The notes under the pieces: model-generated
What the model was told of the DNA's origin: nothing
The model's database searches: none
What the model saw: only the letters and a program-made list of their open reading frames with translations
Origin: Bacteroidales bacterium
GTDB lineage: Bacteria > Bacteroidota > Bacteroidia > Bacteroidales > UBA7960
Direction of reading: 5' to 3'
Assembly (NCBI GenBank): GCA_007128045.1
Contig: SKYG01000250.1
Coordinates: 1 to 8,410, forward strand
DNA: 8,410 nt
Translations under genes and position numbers: made by a program
Shown: positions 1 to 6,259 of the stretch, in pieces
Layout of the letters: every line of letters begins with the position of its first letter
How positions within the stretch are numbered: the first letter of the stretch is position 1

Positions 1-200
1 AACCTCCATTGGGGATATCCAGCTTTTTATGGGGTTTCTGCCTTGGTTTGCCCGGCCTCGCTGTGGTATATTTCATTACTGAAGACTCTGCCGAAACCAG
101 AAAAGCTCTATGGGGTTGTATCACCAGTGGTATTCTTATTGGCGGATTCTATGTCGTATGGTATGCCCTCTGGGCGTCATCAACGGCCTGGTGGTATTAA
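1..200 (+). CDS. C-terminal part of a small membrane protein, unknown function (5' end outside window)
   Basis: The reading frame is open from the left edge (first full codon at base 3) to a TAA at 198-200, so 65 residues are visible and the start is not in the window. A TTG at position 9 is possible but unconvincing, because the frame continues upstream of it. The visible part holds two hydrophobic helices (WGFCLGLPGLAVVYFI, then a Gly/Ile/Trp-rich segment ending YVVWYALW) joined by a short polar loop with charged residues (TEDSAETRK). The end is Trp-rich. From memory, small proteins of this shape (a PP- or NPP-type lead, a FxxGFxLGLxG helix, a charged loop, a second helix) accompany secreted TM2-type proteins in Bacteroidota, and a TM2 gene lies about 3 kb downstream. 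I cannot name a family. Transcription probably ends at the hairpin about 55 bases downstream. Confidence 0.7.
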   Translation, partial: PPLGISSFLWGFCLGLPGLAVVYFITEDSAETRKALWGCITSGILIGGFYVVWYALWASSTAWWY

Positions 201-254
201 GAATTGCCAGTCTTAGCAGGAAACAACGCCGATCAGCTGGTCTGATTCAACAAC

Positions 255-312
255 AATGAACTTGCATAAACGCTTGCCTTTACTATAATTGGCAGGCGTT
301 TATGCATCATTG
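255..312. terminator. long inverted repeat / probable transcription terminator
   Basis: TGCATAAACGCTTGCC at 263-278 pairs with GGCAGGCGTTTATGCA at 291-306: a 16-bp stem with one G-T wobble around a 12-nt A/T-rich loop. CAATGA on the left and TCATTG on the right extend it after a 3-nt bulge. It lies 55-110 bases after the stop of the upstream membrane protein gene and about 90 bases before the first gene of cassette A. No T-run follows the stem on either strand, so this is not a textbook intrinsic terminator. Because the stem is near-symmetric it would form in RNA from either strand. Insulation of cassette A is the simplest reading. A regulatory hairpin in the cassette A leader is also possible. 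Confidence 0.5.
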
Positions 313-404
313 TAACTCGAATATTAAGTGCGTGACAGCAACATCGAATCAGATTACATCACGGATACATAACACAGGTAGCAAAGGTATTACAAATAAC
401 CACC

Positions 405-1088
405 ATGAATTCTTTGTATCTATTCTTCTTAGCCATATTCCTCCTGATGTTACCAGAGAGAGGGCACACACAGTATTACTACAGGATCGAATGTGACATA
501 TCCATAAAAAACAAGGCAGAAGGTGGTGAGGGAGCCCTGATCATGGGACGGGCCTATTACGATAAAAGCAGAAACCAGATGGTGTACGACATCAGGTTTC
601 CTGAAAAGGAAGTCTGGGTCATCAAAGATACCCTACTATATATACACATCGATAACGAGCTTACACAGACCCAACGCATTGATCAATACAACCAATCGAC
701 CGTGTTTCATAAAATCCTGGAAGGGCAGCTCAATAATTACGGGTTACAAGGCAGCATCTTTTCTATAAAGAGCATTCAAAGAGACGACGACATGGTGATC
801 ACTACCTGGGTGCCCCGAACAGAAGCAGAGCAACTTGGAACCTTACTTACCTCTACGGTAGATGATGCTTTATATGGTGTTGTATTTAAAAACCAGGAAG
901 AACAGATCATTGGCAGACAATTATTCAGAGATTATACTGTAGTAAGCGGACTGAAATTCCCCAAAGAGATTATTCAGGTCTTTTACAGGGATACACTGGA
1001 AGAATACCAGGTATTTTCCTTCTCAAATATCACCATCAACAATCCGGGCAATGAACATATGTATGCGTTCCCTGTTACTGGCAGGTAG
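405..1088 (+). CDS. LolA-like exported protein, cassette A
   Basis: 227 residues. The start gives a hydrophobic signal peptide (residues 1-23, likely cleaved near GHT/Q23), although its n-region has no Lys or Arg. The mature part is a run of beta-strand-like segments, as in the LolA/LolB fold: an early GxAYYD element (49-53), VITTWVP at 131-137, an FRDY...LKFPKEII block at 174-190, and a final SNITIN...FPV end at 207-224. LolA proteins carry lipoproteins through the periplasm, and many Bacteroidota have divergent homologues of unknown cargo. No strict family signature is visible, so the call rests on strand pattern, length, the terminal block and the clear homologue at 7426-6722. It is the first gene of cassette A, and its end overlaps the YidD-domain gene. 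No clear promoter motif is seen in 313-404. It is not proposed to be the housekeeping lolA. Confidence 0.72.
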   Translation: MNSLYLFFLAIFLLMLPERGHTQYYYRIECDISIKNKAEGGEGALIMGRAYYDKSRNQMVYDIRFPEKEVWVIKDTLLYIHIDNELTQTQRIDQYNQSTVFHKILEGQLNNYGLQGSIFSIKSIQRDDDMVITTWVPRTEAEQLGTLLTSTVDDALYGVVFKNQEEQIIGRQLFRDYTVVSGLKFPKEIIQVFYRDTLEEYQVFSFSNITINNPGNEHMYAFPVTGR

Positions 1089-1467
1089 TTTCTGGGCAAC
1101 AGGATTGATAGCTTCGGCACAGGATCATGTTGAGCTGGGCTTATTGGAAGGTCATTTTACACCTCACCATCAAAAGACCATTGGCACAGAGTCTCCTGAC
1201 CAGCAAGCAAGCGGATTGATTGGAATAAGCTTTTATATTTACAAGACCTTTATATCCTCACAAGACCATATGTCGTGTGTGTTTGCACCATCCTGCTCCG
1301 AGTATGCCCTACAAGCCATCCAAAAACAAGGCATAATACCTGGCCTGATGAATACATTTGATCGACTGACACGCTGCAATGGGTTGCGACCTCATGATTA
1401 TGTGGTTGACCCCAGACTGCAGCGACTGGTTGACCCGGTAAGAAATAGTCATTATGAAGAGCTGTAA
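1051..1467 (+). CDS. exported YidD-domain protein (YidD-like membrane insertion factor), cassette A
   Basis: 138 residues. The YidD core spans about 59-117: FYIYKTFIS, CVFAPSCSEYALQAI (Cys76, Cys82), GIIPGLMNTFDRLTRCN (Cys109) and a PHDY end, all in the family order. YidD proteins are usually 70-100 residues, sit at the cytoplasmic membrane surface and help YidC and Sec insert membrane proteins. Here the domain follows a probable signal peptide (RSLLLAGSFWATGLIASA, cleavage near residue 23) and a polar linker of about 30 residues, so it is predicted to act outside the cytoplasm. The usual Pro or His after RC is Asn. ATG at 1051 is used, but ATG at 1063 gives a cleaner signal peptide (MRSLLL) and cannot be excluded. 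The gene overlaps the preceding gene by 38 bases (26 with the later start) and the next by 14, suggesting translational coupling. Domain call is strong. Export is prediction. Confidence 0.88.
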   Translation: MNICMRSLLLAGSFWATGLIASAQDHVELGLLEGHFTPHHQKTIGTESPDQQASGLIGISFYIYKTFISSQDHMSCVFAPSCSEYALQAIQKQGIIPGLMNTFDRLTRCNGLRPHDYVVDPRLQRLVDPVRNSHYEEL

Positions 1468-2293
1468 TTTCTCTGTGTGTTTCGCTTTGTGTCTGTTGTT
1501 TTACAGCAGCGGTCTTTGGGGGCAAAATCTTTTTGACAGCCTCAACACGGCTAAATACGCAGACTTTCTGTTCTTATCGGCCAACTACCGTGAAGCCATA
1601 GAAGAATACGAAAGACTGGTATTCACTTACGAGGCAGGACATGACATGAAGCTCAGGCTCGTCAAAGCATACCGGCTTGCAGGAGAACCCTTATTGGCTG
1701 CCAATCGCCTTAATTCCTTATGGGCCAACCCTGAAACAGTTTCACAACATGTATCGAGAGAACTGTTTGCGCTTAAGGTCATCAATAACAACTTTCATGA
1801 ACTGGATCACTCTGTGGAAAGAAACACCCTGTTATCGCCGGAAGAGAAGCTGTTCTTCCGCTCTTCATCGGCACTCTTTCAGGAAGATTATATAAAAGCC
1901 CACACCATACTTAACCAGCCTCCTCCACTGTCATCCAATGCACTGTCAGCCTACAGGAGCATCACCAACGACGCCTTGTCCCAAACGTATAAAAGTCCGC
2001 TGCTCTCCGGAATTATGTCTGCAGCAATCCCCGGATCAGGAAAGATGTATGCCGGAAACTGGGAAGATGGGTTGTTGTCGCTCAGTATTGTAGGCGTGTC
2101 AGCCTGGCAGGCATACCGGGGGTTTGAGAAGCATGGTACAAACAGTATATATGGATGGATTTACAGTGCCATCAGCGGCGCATTTTATATAGGAAACATT
2201 TATGGAAGCGTAAAAGAAACCAACAGATACAATCAACAAAAAAAATCCAGAATAAAAATCCGTGTGGAAGCTGTTTTTTTTAATAACCTTTAG
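1454..2293 (+). CDS. TPR-like protein with C-terminal PGxGxxYAG membrane domain, type A, cassette A
   Basis: 279 residues. A signal peptide covers about 1-23 (hydrophobic CFALCLLFYSS, ending GLWG/Q). Residues 34-180 are amphipathic helices; ADFLFLSANYREAIEEYERL reads as a TPR-like helix pair, and more follow. From Ser181 a distinct domain begins: SPLLSGIMSAAIPGSGKMYAG (PGxGKxYAG at 193-201), a hydrophobic segment at 205-222, then YSAISGAFYIGNIYGSV (237-253) and a basic tail. The PGxGxxYxG turn between hydrophobic segments resembles TM2 and DUF5683-type small membrane domains, so a helical hairpin is likely. The closest relative in the window is the gene at 6259-5354, which shares the FYIGNIxGSV signature and the place after YidD. 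The start overlaps the YidD gene by 14 bases and the end overlaps the next gene by 32. Molecular function is unknown; a scaffold anchored in a membrane is an inference. Confidence 0.82.
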   Translation: MKSCNFSVCFALCLLFYSSGLWGQNLFDSLNTAKYADFLFLSANYREAIEEYERLVFTYEAGHDMKLRLVKAYRLAGEPLLAANRLNSLWANPETVSQHVSRELFALKVINNNFHELDHSVERNTLLSPEEKLFFRSSSALFQEDYIKAHTILNQPPPLSSNALSAYRSITNDALSQTYKSPLLSGIMSAAIPGSGKMYAGNWEDGLLSLSIVGVSAWQAYRGFEKHGTNSIYGWIYSAISGAFYIGNIYGSVKETNRYNQQKKSRIKIRVEAVFFNNL

Positions 2294-3089
2294 CCTGGCA
2301 ACCACGCAGGCAATTCGGGCACAAAACATCTATCAAACCCTTGAGTTGGCCGGCCATTACCAGGGACTTGGAATGCATGAGACCGCATCCAAATACTATC
2401 GACGCGCCTTATTCTTTGGTGATGACTCGATTCAAAAAGCAAGCTATGCGAAAATCGCAGAGTGTCTTCTGCTTTCCGAAAATTATTCCGAAAGTATTTT
2501 TTTTTATGGCCTGGCGGCGAACACAGCTACATCCGACAGTCTTAAAACTGAATATACTTTCATGCGTGTATTGGCGTACATACTGATAGACAATGATGAT
2601 TACGCCTTGCAACACCTCTACACCATCAATTTTGCAGACTCGGGTTATTTTTTCCGGAAGTATCATTTTTATCATGGCATAATCAGCCTGAACAGAAACG
2701 ACATAGCTGAATCAAAACAGCATTTTATCACCTCTGCAGCTGACTCACTGGAGATACAACATATTACCAACCTGTATCATGATTTAAAGGTTCACAGGCC
2801 CAATCCCGCTACGGCAAAAACGCTCAGCATCATATTTCCAGGAGCCGGCCAGGCATATGCCGGCGACATTCGCGGAGCACTGAACTCTTTTTTACTGAAT
2901 GCTGGCCTTGGAACACTGGCAGTCTACACAGCACTAAACTATTCATTTTTGGAGGGTGCAACAAGCATTATGCCTTGGTTGATAAGATATTATATGGGAG
3001 GATTTGGCCATGCACAAGCTACTGCCATACAAACACAACGAGAAAAAAAACAACGTTTGATACGGGAAATTATTCTCGAAAAAAAATAA
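2262..3089 (+). CDS. TPR-like protein with C-terminal PGxGxxYAG membrane domain, type B, cassette A
   Basis: 275 residues from a GTG start at 2262. GTG is chosen because it opens directly onto a good signal peptide (MWKLFFLITFSLATTQAIRA/Q). Residues 25-175 are TPR-like helices: YQGLGMHETASKYYRRALFF, then YAKIAECLLLSENYSESIFFYGLA. The C-terminal domain starts at NPATAKTLSIIFPGAGQAYAG (PGxGxxYAG at 193-201), followed by a hydrophobic segment, RYYMGGFGHAQA and a strongly charged helix (QREKKQRLIREI). This C-terminal pattern matches the type B gene at 5418-3604 better than the type A genes. Overlap with the preceding gene is 32 bases in the +1 frame. The coding sequence holds several homopolymer runs (T8 2274-2281, T9 2497-2505, A8 3043-3050, A8 3079-3086). 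It closes cassette A; no terminator hairpin is visible before the TM2 gene. Function is unknown. Confidence 0.8.
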   Translation: MWKLFFLITFSLATTQAIRAQNIYQTLELAGHYQGLGMHETASKYYRRALFFGDDSIQKASYAKIAECLLLSENYSESIFFYGLAANTATSDSLKTEYTFMRVLAYILIDNDDYALQHLYTINFADSGYFFRKYHFYHGIISLNRNDIAESKQHFITSAADSLEIQHITNLYHDLKVHRPNPATAKTLSIIFPGAGQAYAGDIRGALNSFLLNAGLGTLAVYTALNYSFLEGATSIMPWLIRYYMGGFGHAQATAIQTQREKKQRLIREIILEKK

Positions 3090-3119
3090 ATTGACTGCTG
3101 TATAGAATTATATAATTCA

Positions 3120-3127
3120 TATATTTG
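3120..3127 (+). promoter_or_regulatory. probable -7 element of the TM2 gene promoter
   Basis: TATATTTG matches the Bacteroidota -7 consensus TAnnTTTG exactly and lies 45 bases before the TM2 gene ATG, a normal leader length. A well-spaced TTG/TTTG -33 element is not evident; the nearest upstream TTG, at 3091-3093, is 26 bases away, longer than usual. Directly upstream sits a perfect 14-bp palindrome, GAATTATATAATTC (3105-3118), where a regulator could overlap the promoter, though A/T-rich palindromes also arise by chance. The motif supports separate transcription of the TM2 gene from cassette A. Confidence 0.45.
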
Positions 3128-3172
3128 TTTCTGCATTAAATAGTAAGATGTACAACCAATAAAAAATTTATT

Positions 3173-3592
3173 ATGAAGAAATTGTTTCCCATTCTTTTCC
3201 TTTTCCTGTTTGGCATTGCCGGAGTCAGTGCCTCTGCAAGTCAGTATCGCCTCAACAGTGAAGTTGTAGACCAAATGTTCGCCAGTGCTGAGTCGGTCGA
3301 CTTCCTTGCTCCGGCTGCAATGGCTCCATTGGCCGACTTTGCAGGCAGTTCGCATGCATTTATCACACAAGACAAAAATCCGGCAGTTGCATTTATCCTG
3401 GCCTGGGCGGTGGGTTATCTCGGCATTCACCGTGCATACCTCGGTACCTCTACCAGCACGATTGTTGCCTATATCCTCACCCTGGGGGGATGCGGTGTCG
3501 TGGCTCTTGTGGATTGGGTGGTATTGTTACTGGCATTGATCGACGACGACATTTCAAAATATGTAGACAATCCGAAGTTCTTTATGTGGTAG
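3173..3592 (+). CDS. secreted-type TM2-domain membrane protein
   Basis: 139 residues. A signal peptide (MKKLFPILFLFLFGIAGVSASA, cleavage near 20-22) is followed by a short segment (SQYRLNSEVVDQMFASAESVDF) and an Ala-rich linker, then the TM2 domain at 68-126. TM2 hallmarks are KNPAVAFILAWAVGYLGIHRAYLG (68-91: first helix, GxHRxYLG turn), a second helix with GGCG (105-108) and the conserved aspartate in LVDWVV (Asp114). The end IDDDISKYVDNPKFFMW is typical of secreted TM2 proteins I recall from Bacteroidota. The role of TM2 proteins in bacteria is not established. The gene stands between the two facing cassettes, 83 bases after cassette A and 11 bases from the convergent stop of cassette B. 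It has its own likely -7 element. The leader is A/T-rich (AATAAAAAATTTATT) with no Shine-Dalgarno site, as usual for the phylum. Confidence 0.9.
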   Translation: MKKLFPILFLFLFGIAGVSASASQYRLNSEVVDQMFASAESVDFLAPAAMAPLADFAGSSHAFITQDKNPAVAFILAWAVGYLGIHRAYLGTSTSTIVAYILTLGGCGVVALVDWVVLLLALIDDDISKYVDNPKFFMW

Positions 3593-3603
3593 AAAGGGTT
3601 TCC

Positions 3604-5418
3604 TCAATCGCTTATGAGTTCCAAAAAATAATTTCGTTGTTCTTCAGTGACACCGGAATGATTCATGGCAACTGATCTGATTTCCGCTTTCTTATCGTCG
3701 ATGTCCTGGCTATCACCCAGCTCTTTCAAAATAACCAAATGGTAATACTGATAGATCAGGTTCGATGGGTATTTGCCGGTAAGCCAGCTTGCATAACCAA
3801 GGGCCTGACTGGGGTCTTGCTCCATGTCAAGATACAACCTCATCAAAAAATAGTTTGCCTCCGTTCGCCAGATCAGGTATTCACTTCGTGATGCGTTGAT
3901 GAGTTGAGTCAGACCAAGCTCCCTGTCACCCTCCGGGTAAAATATGCTGTATATTTTCAGAAACGGATACTTCCCGACAGCCTGATCGGTCATATAATTG
4001 TACAGGCCTGACGTAAGCAGGAATCCATGAAACTCATCTTCTTTTCCCCTTGAACGTTCGAAATGAGAAATGGCATTACGACCGTTACGCATTGCCCTGA
4101 TATAGGCGCCATTCTTCAAATCCAGGCGTGCCTGCATGGCATACATGCTGATTAAAAAAAATACATGCTGATTACTGATGGCGACTCCTGCGTTACTTTT
4201 CGCCAAAGACATCGACCGGGATATACTTTCCTTATATTGGTTTTCAGCTTGCAAAGAATAATCCTGTGATATAATTTGCCACCATAAAAAGTTTGTCCGG
4301 GCAAAATGCGATAAATATTGATCAGGGTATTTGGCCAGAATACCTGAAGTTATTGAATCTGCCTTCCAGAAATTAAAATCGTACAAAGCCAACAATGTCT
4401 CTTCAAAAGCAAGCTCTGTATGATAGTCGGCCACCTGGCTTCTTACCTGCTGCATATGTTCGTCAAGGCCAACCAGTAAGCTGCCAACGGTTTGCTTATA
4501 CTCATTGAGCCGTCGTTCATTTCTCAAAGCAGTTAGCCTGCCTGCTTGCTTTATACCACCAAAATAGAATGACTGAAAAAGGCTAAGCCCAACAGTAAAT
4601 GTGCTGATATAATATCCGTTGATTGCCAGCAAAGAAGCCCCGCCCAATGAAAGGGCCTGAGACAACATATTCAGGCCACCTTTGCCAGTTTCCCCGGCAT
4701 ATAGATGCCCCAGCCCCGGAACAAATGCAGAATATGTACGTGCTCTTTCAGGGCTTCTGATATCCGGTCTATGATCCCGATCAAGAACCTGTTTCAGGTC
4801 ATCCACGATATCTCTGATGTCATGTTCAGAAGTTGTATCACCGGCAGCAAAAACATAAGGCGAAGTCCACACATCAATGAAGTCAATTAATGAATCCCAT
4901 TGTTCAAGCTGCATGATACTCAAGGCATGTATAAGCTTTGTCATATCTCTGCTTGCCTGGTCTTCAAAATAATGATTAACCTGCTGTGTTGCCAGTAATG
5001 CCTCCGAATAGTCACCAGCCATATAGGCACAAAAAGCCCATTCATAGAGTACCTGAAGTCTCAATGATGGTTCATTGGCATGGGGCAGCGATCGCTGAAT
5101 GTCGTTTTTTGCCTTCGCAAATTCTCCGAGTTGCTTAAGGGCTTGTATCTTATGCAGGTTGGCAACAACACGTGATAACGGATCTTCAGATAAAAAATAG
5201 GCGCGCTCGTATTCTATGGCGGCAGCATAATAGTCACCATAAGCAAACAAGCTGTCGGCTATCGTAAACAGGCGATCATCAAAATTTTCAGAGCCATTTA
5301 CACGGATATGGTTTACATGGTCGATGCAGTATAACCCTCTTAAAACCGTTGATTTACCAACTAAAGGCGTTTCGCAAAGGAATATGCATATCAAAAAGAA
5401 TGCGCTGATCAATTTCAT
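3604..5418 (-). CDS. large TPR-like protein with central PGxGxxYAG membrane domain, type B, cassette B
   Basis: 604 residues. The ATG at 5418 gives a signal peptide (MKLISAFFLICIFLCETPLV, end near residue 20). Residues 45-215 are TPR-like (ADSLFAYGDYYAAAIEYERAYFL; AFCAYMAGDYSEALLATQQV). The membrane domain begins at SPERARTYSAFVPGLGHLYAG (PGxGxxYAG at 234-242), continues with hydrophobic LGGASLLAINGYY and LFQSFYFGGIKQAG, and ends in a charged helix (RLTALRNERRLNEY). This matches the type B gene of cassette A, which stops there. Here about 300 more residues follow, mostly amphipathic helices, including ADSITSGILAKYPDQYLSHF and NFLWWQIIS, which look like a second TPR-type domain. The start lies inside the preceding gene (65-base overlap), but each frame keeps its own signal peptide or conserved end, so both are real. 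The stop faces the TM2 gene 11 bases away. Function is unknown. Confidence 0.82.
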   Translation of the reverse strand: MKLISAFFLICIFLCETPLVGKSTVLRGLYCIDHVNHIRVNGSENFDDRLFTIADSLFAYGDYYAAAIEYERAYFLSEDPLSRVVANLHKIQALKQLGEFAKAKNDIQRSLPHANEPSLRLQVLYEWAFCAYMAGDYSEALLATQQVNHYFEDQASRDMTKLIHALSIMQLEQWDSLIDFIDVWTSPYVFAAGDTTSEHDIRDIVDDLKQVLDRDHRPDIRSPERARTYSAFVPGLGHLYAGETGKGGLNMLSQALSLGGASLLAINGYYISTFTVGLSLFQSFYFGGIKQAGRLTALRNERRLNEYKQTVGSLLVGLDEHMQQVRSQVADYHTELAFEETLLALYDFNFWKADSITSGILAKYPDQYLSHFARTNFLWWQIISQDYSLQAENQYKESISRSMSLAKSNAGVAISNQHVFFLISMYAMQARLDLKNGAYIRAMRNGRNAISHFERSRGKEDEFHGFLLTSGLYNYMTDQAVGKYPFLKIYSIFYPEGDRELGLTQLINASRSEYLIWRTEANYFLMRLYLDMEQDPSQALGYASWLTGKYPSNLIYQYYHLVILKELGDSQDIDDKKAEIRSVAMNHSGVTEEQRNYFLELISD

Positions 5419-6259
5419 AATTAAACTCTATATTATTTCTGTGCACTGCTGTTACACTTCCCCAGATATTTCCTATATAAAATAGTGATGCTATAGAACC
5501 CGACACGATGAACCAGGCACTGTTTACACCACCTCCCCTGTAAAAATCGTATGCTGTGGCGCCCAGTGCCATGGTATAAAGGAAGCCCGCTATTCCTTCG
5601 CCCCTTTTCCCTGCATATATCTTTCCCAGTCCTGGCACAACAGCAGAAAGCATGCCTGCAATAACCGGTGACCGGGTTGGCCGGTTTATCAACGTATTAA
5701 AGTGTTGCAACATATATTGCTCCTGAGCAGCAAAGGCATTGTACCGGCCGGAGTAATGGCCAGACAGTTCTGTAAAAACAGACATGTCACGTTCAAGTAA
5801 AGCGATGCCTGATAGTTGAAAGTTGCTCATGGCTTCATACAATTCCGATTTGTGGCTATTGAATTGACCGATAGCCTCTTTTGCCTGAACATACTGTCCG
5901 GAATGAGCAAGGTTATAAGCTCCGAAGAATCTTGATTTGGGATATAGCGGGCTTCTGTCTGACACCTCAAGCAAGTAACCCGCTGATGACAATAATGCCT
6001 TCTGCTGATACAATGTCCATCCTTTATAATAATTAACTGAATCCGTAAGAACGGAAGTAGTTACTTCCAGATCATCTAATAAAAAGAGCGCTTCAACAAA
6101 ATCCCCCCTCGAGATTAAATACTTTATAAAAGCCATGTCAGCTTGCTCATCGTATGTGCTCTTCTCATCAGTTAAATGACTGGTATTACAGCCATATAAT
6201 ATGTTGTTAATGGATAGGAACAGGGCAATGGCAAAGAACAGAATCGGGCAACATCTCAT
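5354..6259 (-). CDS. TPR-like protein with C-terminal PGxGxxYAG membrane domain, type A, cassette B
   Basis: 301 residues. The ATG at 6259 overlaps the YidD stop as ATGA, a classic coupled start. Residues 5-23 are hydrophobic; the following LYGC24 could be a weak lipobox (Tyr at -2 is unusual), so a lipoprotein is possible. Residues 40-190 are TPR-like: FIKYLISRGDFVEALFLLDDL, then FFGAYNLAHSGQYVQAKEAI. The C-terminal domain starts at Ser197 with SPVIAGMLSAVVPGLGKIYAG (PGxGKxYAG at 209-217), then a hydrophobic segment, AYDFYRGGG, and SIASLFYIGNIWGSV (255-269). This is the counterpart of the gene at 1454-2293, sharing the SP start, PGxGKxYAG, the FYIGNIxGSV block and the place after YidD. The last 20 or so residues are encoded within the overlap with the next gene. 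Function is unknown; a membrane-anchored scaffold is inferred. Confidence 0.82.
   Translation of the reverse strand: MRCCPILFFAIALFLSINNILYGCNTSHLTDEKSTYDEQADMAFIKYLISRGDFVEALFLLDDLEVTTSVLTDSVNYYKGWTLYQQKALLSSAGYLLEVSDRSPLYPKSRFFGAYNLAHSGQYVQAKEAIGQFNSHKSELYEAMSNFQLSGIALLERDMSVFTELSGHYSGRYNAFAAQEQYMLQHFNTLINRPTRSPVIAGMLSAVVPGLGKIYAGKRGEGIAGFLYTMALGATAYDFYRGGGVNSAWFIVSGSIASLFYIGNIWGSVTAVHRNNIEFNYEIDQRILFDMHIPLRNAFSW

Noticed and set aside
302..496. Small plus-strand frame of 64 codons before and into the first LolA-like gene
   Set aside because: It overlaps the signal peptide region of the real gene in another frame, and its start lies in the hairpin; composition is not protein-like.
405..1088. 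Housekeeping lolA
   Set aside because: The operon context and the paralogue in cassette B indicate a specialised LolA-like family, and no strict LolA signature can be seen, so no gene symbol was assigned.
1250..1525. Minus-strand frame of 91 codons across the YidD gene
   Set aside because: It is antisense to the conserved YidD core and has no motif.
2990..3430. Open frame of 146 codons on the minus strand over the end of cassette A and the start of the TM2 gene
   Set aside because: It lies antisense to two well-supported genes, crosses the promoter region, and its product is a low-complexity Cys/Arg mix with no signal peptide or motif.
5354..5418. Idea that the two overlapping cassette B TPR genes are one gene broken by a frameshift
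   Set aside because: The downstream frame begins with a complete signal peptide and its own TPR and PGxGxxYAG domain, the upstream frame ends like its cassette A counterpart, and cassette A shows the same two-gene arrangement.
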